The translations under genes and the position numbers were made by a program. Below are positions 6,779 through 8,542 of a DNA stretch of 8,542 bases, piece by piece. This DNA comes from Magnetococcales bacterium (GTDB taxonomy: Bacteria; Pseudomonadota; Magnetococcia; Magnetococcales; JADGCH01), in contig JADGCM010000072.1 in assembly GCA_015228995.1 (NCBI GenBank), positions 1 to 8,542 of the forward strand, read 5' to 3'. Position 1 is the stretch's first letter. Each line of letters opens with the position of its first letter. The notes below the pieces were generated by a model, which did not search any database, had not been told where the DNA came from, and saw only the letters and a list, made by a program, of their open reading frames with translations.

Positions 6779-8272
6779 TTAATCCAGTGAGCGGATATCC
6801 GCGACAATCCGACTGGTGCTTTGTCCCTCTACCAAGGTAATCAACGCCACCTCACCGCCCCAACTGGTGACATCGGTGGCACCAACCACCTGGTCCAGTT
6901 GATAATCAGCCCCCTTGGCTAACACATCCGGGCGGATGGCACGGATCAAAGTTAGAGGGGTGTCTTCATCGAACAGTACCACCAAATCAACCGCTGCTAA
7001 AGCGGCCAAGATACGAGCGCGATCTTGTTCATGGATAATGGGACGGTTCGGCCCTTTGAGTTGCTGTACCGAACGATCGGTATTGAGACCAATAACCAAA
7101 TGGTGCCCTCGGCGCCGGGCCTGTTCGAGATAGCTCACATGACCGGCATGGAGCAGGTCAAAGCAGCCGTTGGTAAAGACGACGCGTTCCCCTTTACTGC
7201 GCCAAGCCGCGACTCGTTGGCGGGCCACCTCCACGGAACAGATCTTACCCGATTGATCCATGGCGGCTTCACAAGAGATCGCCCCCAGTAACTCAGTGCG
7301 TTCAATCGGTGTGGTTCCCACCTTAGCCACCACGACACTGGCGGCCAAATTAGCGAGATGGATGGCATCCATACGACTTAAACCGCTGGCAAAACCAGCG
7401 GCCAAGGTGGCAATGACGGTGTCTCCCGCTCCTGAGACATCAAATACCTCACGGGCCAATGCCGGGATGCGCCGTACACGACCATCTTCCTCTACCAGGG
7501 CAATGCCCTGTTCGCTCAAAGTGACGGCCAGAAAATCAACCGCCAGTTGTTGCCGTAAGACCGTGCTCTGTTGTAGCAATGTTTCCAGTGGGGTGTTGAT
7601 GCTGCATGTCAAAGCTGCTGCCAATTCGCTCCGATTGGGCGACAGCACCGTGGCGCCGCGATATTTCTGATATTGATTGCCCTTGGGATCGATAAGCACA
7701 GGAACACGGTGCTGACGTGCGACGTTGATGATCCCTTGGCACAAGGGCTCAGTCAAAACCCCTTTCGCGTAATCTGATAGGATGATCGCTGCTGGCGCCG
7801 TATGAGCGTCGTCTATCAGCCTGCAGGCCTGCTGCAACAGCTGCTGCATCGCTTCTATGTCAGTTGGTAGCGGTTGTTCATAATCCAAACGGGCCAACTG
7901 ATGCTGCGGCCCACCAAAAATACGGGTTTTGGTTATGGTGGGCCAGTTAGGAAGGGCCATCACCAGGGTCGTGTCGACGCCAAGACCATTCAGTAGGCCA
8001 GTCAGTTGCAGACCTGCCGGGTCATCACCGACAAAACCTGCCAACAGGGGGCGCACTCCGAGGCTGGCCAGATTGCCTGCTACATTGGCCGCTCCGCCAC
8101 CACATTCCGTCTCACGCACCACATGCACCACCGGTACTGGAGCTTCCGGGGAGATGCGGGACACCTGGCCCCATAGATAGCGATCAAGCATCAGATCGCC
8201 AACAATCAGGATCGAGCGTTGCTCAAAGCCACTCTGTAACAGGTCAACAATACGGGCATGTTGCTCAAACAT
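6779..8272 (-). CDS. hldE: Bifunctional heptose 7-phosphate kinase / heptose 1-phosphate adenylyltransferase HldE
   Basis: HldE carries out two steps towards ADP-L-glycero-D-manno-heptose, the sugar of the LPS inner core: phosphorylation of D-glycero-D-manno-heptose 7-phosphate at C1 and, after phosphatase action, adenylation of the 1-phosphate. The 497-residue protein joins a PfkB-type kinase (about 20-330) to a nucleotidyltransferase (about 355-497). The kinase shows GDLMLDRYLWG, SRISPEAPVPV, GGGAANVAGN, SDYAKG and SGAGDTV with catalytic base D284. The transferase has TNGCFDLLHAGHVSYL with the HxGH motif at 375-378 and a terminal STSRIV region. E. coli HldE has 477 residues. A TTG at 8281 would add three residues, but AAGGA 9 nt before the ATG at 8272 favours the latter. 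hisF follows after 13 nt. Its presence indicates heptose-containing LPS or a related heptosylated glycan. Confidence 0.97.
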   Translation of the reverse strand: MFEQHARIVDLLQSGFEQRSILIVGDLMLDRYLWGQVSRISPEAPVPVVHVVRETECGGGAANVAGNLASLGVRPLLAGFVGDDPAGLQLTGLLNGLGVDTTLVMALPNWPTITKTRIFGGPQHQLARLDYEQPLPTDIEAMQQLLQQACRLIDDAHTAPAAIILSDYAKGVLTEPLCQGIINVARQHRVPVLIDPKGNQYQKYRGATVLSPNRSELAAALTCSINTPLETLLQQSTVLRQQLAVDFLAVTLSEQGIALVEEDGRVRRIPALAREVFDVSGAGDTVIATLAAGFASGLSRMDAIHLANLAASVVVAKVGTTPIERTELLGAISCEAAMDQSGKICSVEVARQRVAAWRSKGERVVFTNGCFDLLHAGHVSYLEQARRRGHHLVIGLNTDRSVQQLKGPNRPIIHEQDRARILAALAAVDLVVLFDEDTPLTLIRAIRPDVLAKGADYQLDQVVGATDVTSWGGEVALITLVEGQSTSRIVADIRSLD

Positions 8273-8480
8273 ACGAAACAATCCTTATAGGCTTAATGTA
8301 TTACGGTCAAAATAATCTTGCTGCCTATTGTGAATAGGGGCTCTTCTCGCCGCACAACGACTCTTTTCATGCGACCAGATTCCAGGCTTTTGGCCTACAA
8401 AGCCGGCTCCATTGGCCAAACCACCGTGTTATCCGAGGGCACAATGAGGCCTTCACTTGAGGCGGGACAGCGTTCGTCTT
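8273..8480. other. Region upstream of hldE without a recognised gene
   Basis: No coding region with a start signal or a recognisable product is seen here. On the minus strand, TTGACC (8305-8310) and TATAAG (8284-8289) resemble promoter hexamers, but their 15-nt spacing and overlap with the hldE ribosome binding site make them poor candidates. A perfect 6-bp inverted repeat, CCTATT-GTG-AATAGG (8324-8338), lies about 50 nt before hldE and could be a regulator site. Another, GGCTTT/AAAGCC (8385-8390, 8399-8404), is present without a T tract. Confidence 0.4.
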
Positions 8481-8525
8481 CCCCTCACACCCCCCAACCC
8501 CCTCTCCCACAGGTGGAGAGGGGGC
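8481..8525. repeat. GC-rich palindromic element, probably a dispersed genomic repeat
   Basis: CCCCCTCTCC (8498-8507) and GGAGAGGGGG (8515-8524) form a perfect 10-bp stem around a 7-nt loop, CACAGGT; the stem can be extended by pairing inside the loop with a bulged C. It is preceded by a C-rich, CCCCTCACAC-like lead (8481-8497). Sequences of this layout (CCCTCACCC-type lead, CCCTCTCCC, short loop, inverse arm) are known to me as intergenic elements found in many copies in diverse proteobacteria. Copy number here cannot be tested. The minus strand has no T tract after the stem, so a simple terminator role is not supported. Confidence 0.6.
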
Positions 8526-8542
8526 GGCATGAGTCCTGTTTC

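Noticed and set aside
6766..6807. Longer HisF with 14 extra N-terminal residues
   Set aside because: It would overlap hldE and precede the canonical HisF N-terminus; a strong ribosome binding site supports the start at 6765.

Overview
The window looks like chromosomal DNA of a moderately GC-rich Gram-negative proteobacterium, most likely a gammaproteobacterium or near relative. The support is an LPS-heptose enzyme (HldE), a DUF2782 periplasmic protein and a HlyB-type ABC exporter. No species can be named from sequence alone. There are no rRNA, tRNA, IS or CRISPR features.

Positions 226-5882 (+ strand) hold five tightly packed genes that read as one operon: a 101-aa protein of unknown function; a clostripain-family (C11) cysteine peptidase with a long unassigned N-terminal extension; a type I secretion ABC transporter whose C39-like domain has lost its catalytic residues; a DUF2782 protein with a signal peptide; and an HcaT-like major facilitator. 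Gaps are 6, 20, 11 and about 15 nt, so transcriptional and partly translational coupling is likely. The first three genes may form an export module in which a substrate is cleaved by, or is, the C11 peptidase. No membrane-fusion (HlyD) or outer-membrane (TolC) partner lies in the window. The four downstream genes of this block carry G or C homopolymers of 7-9 nt, unlike the genes that follow.

Positions 5989-8272 (- strand) converge on that block and hold two housekeeping genes 13 nt apart: hldE (ADP-heptose synthesis for the LPS core), then hisF (the cyclase subunit of imidazole glycerol phosphate synthase, histidine pathway). The 106-nt convergent gap shows no convincing terminator. The last 270 nt (8273-8542) contain no gene that I can see. 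They include the upstream region of hldE and, at the edge, a GC-rich perfect palindrome of the kind dispersed in many copies through proteobacterial genomes.

The most interesting part is the combination of C11 peptidase, degenerate C39 exporter and small unknown protein. Its function as a maturation/export system is inference; the family assignments of the peptidase, exporter, HisF and HldE are secure.
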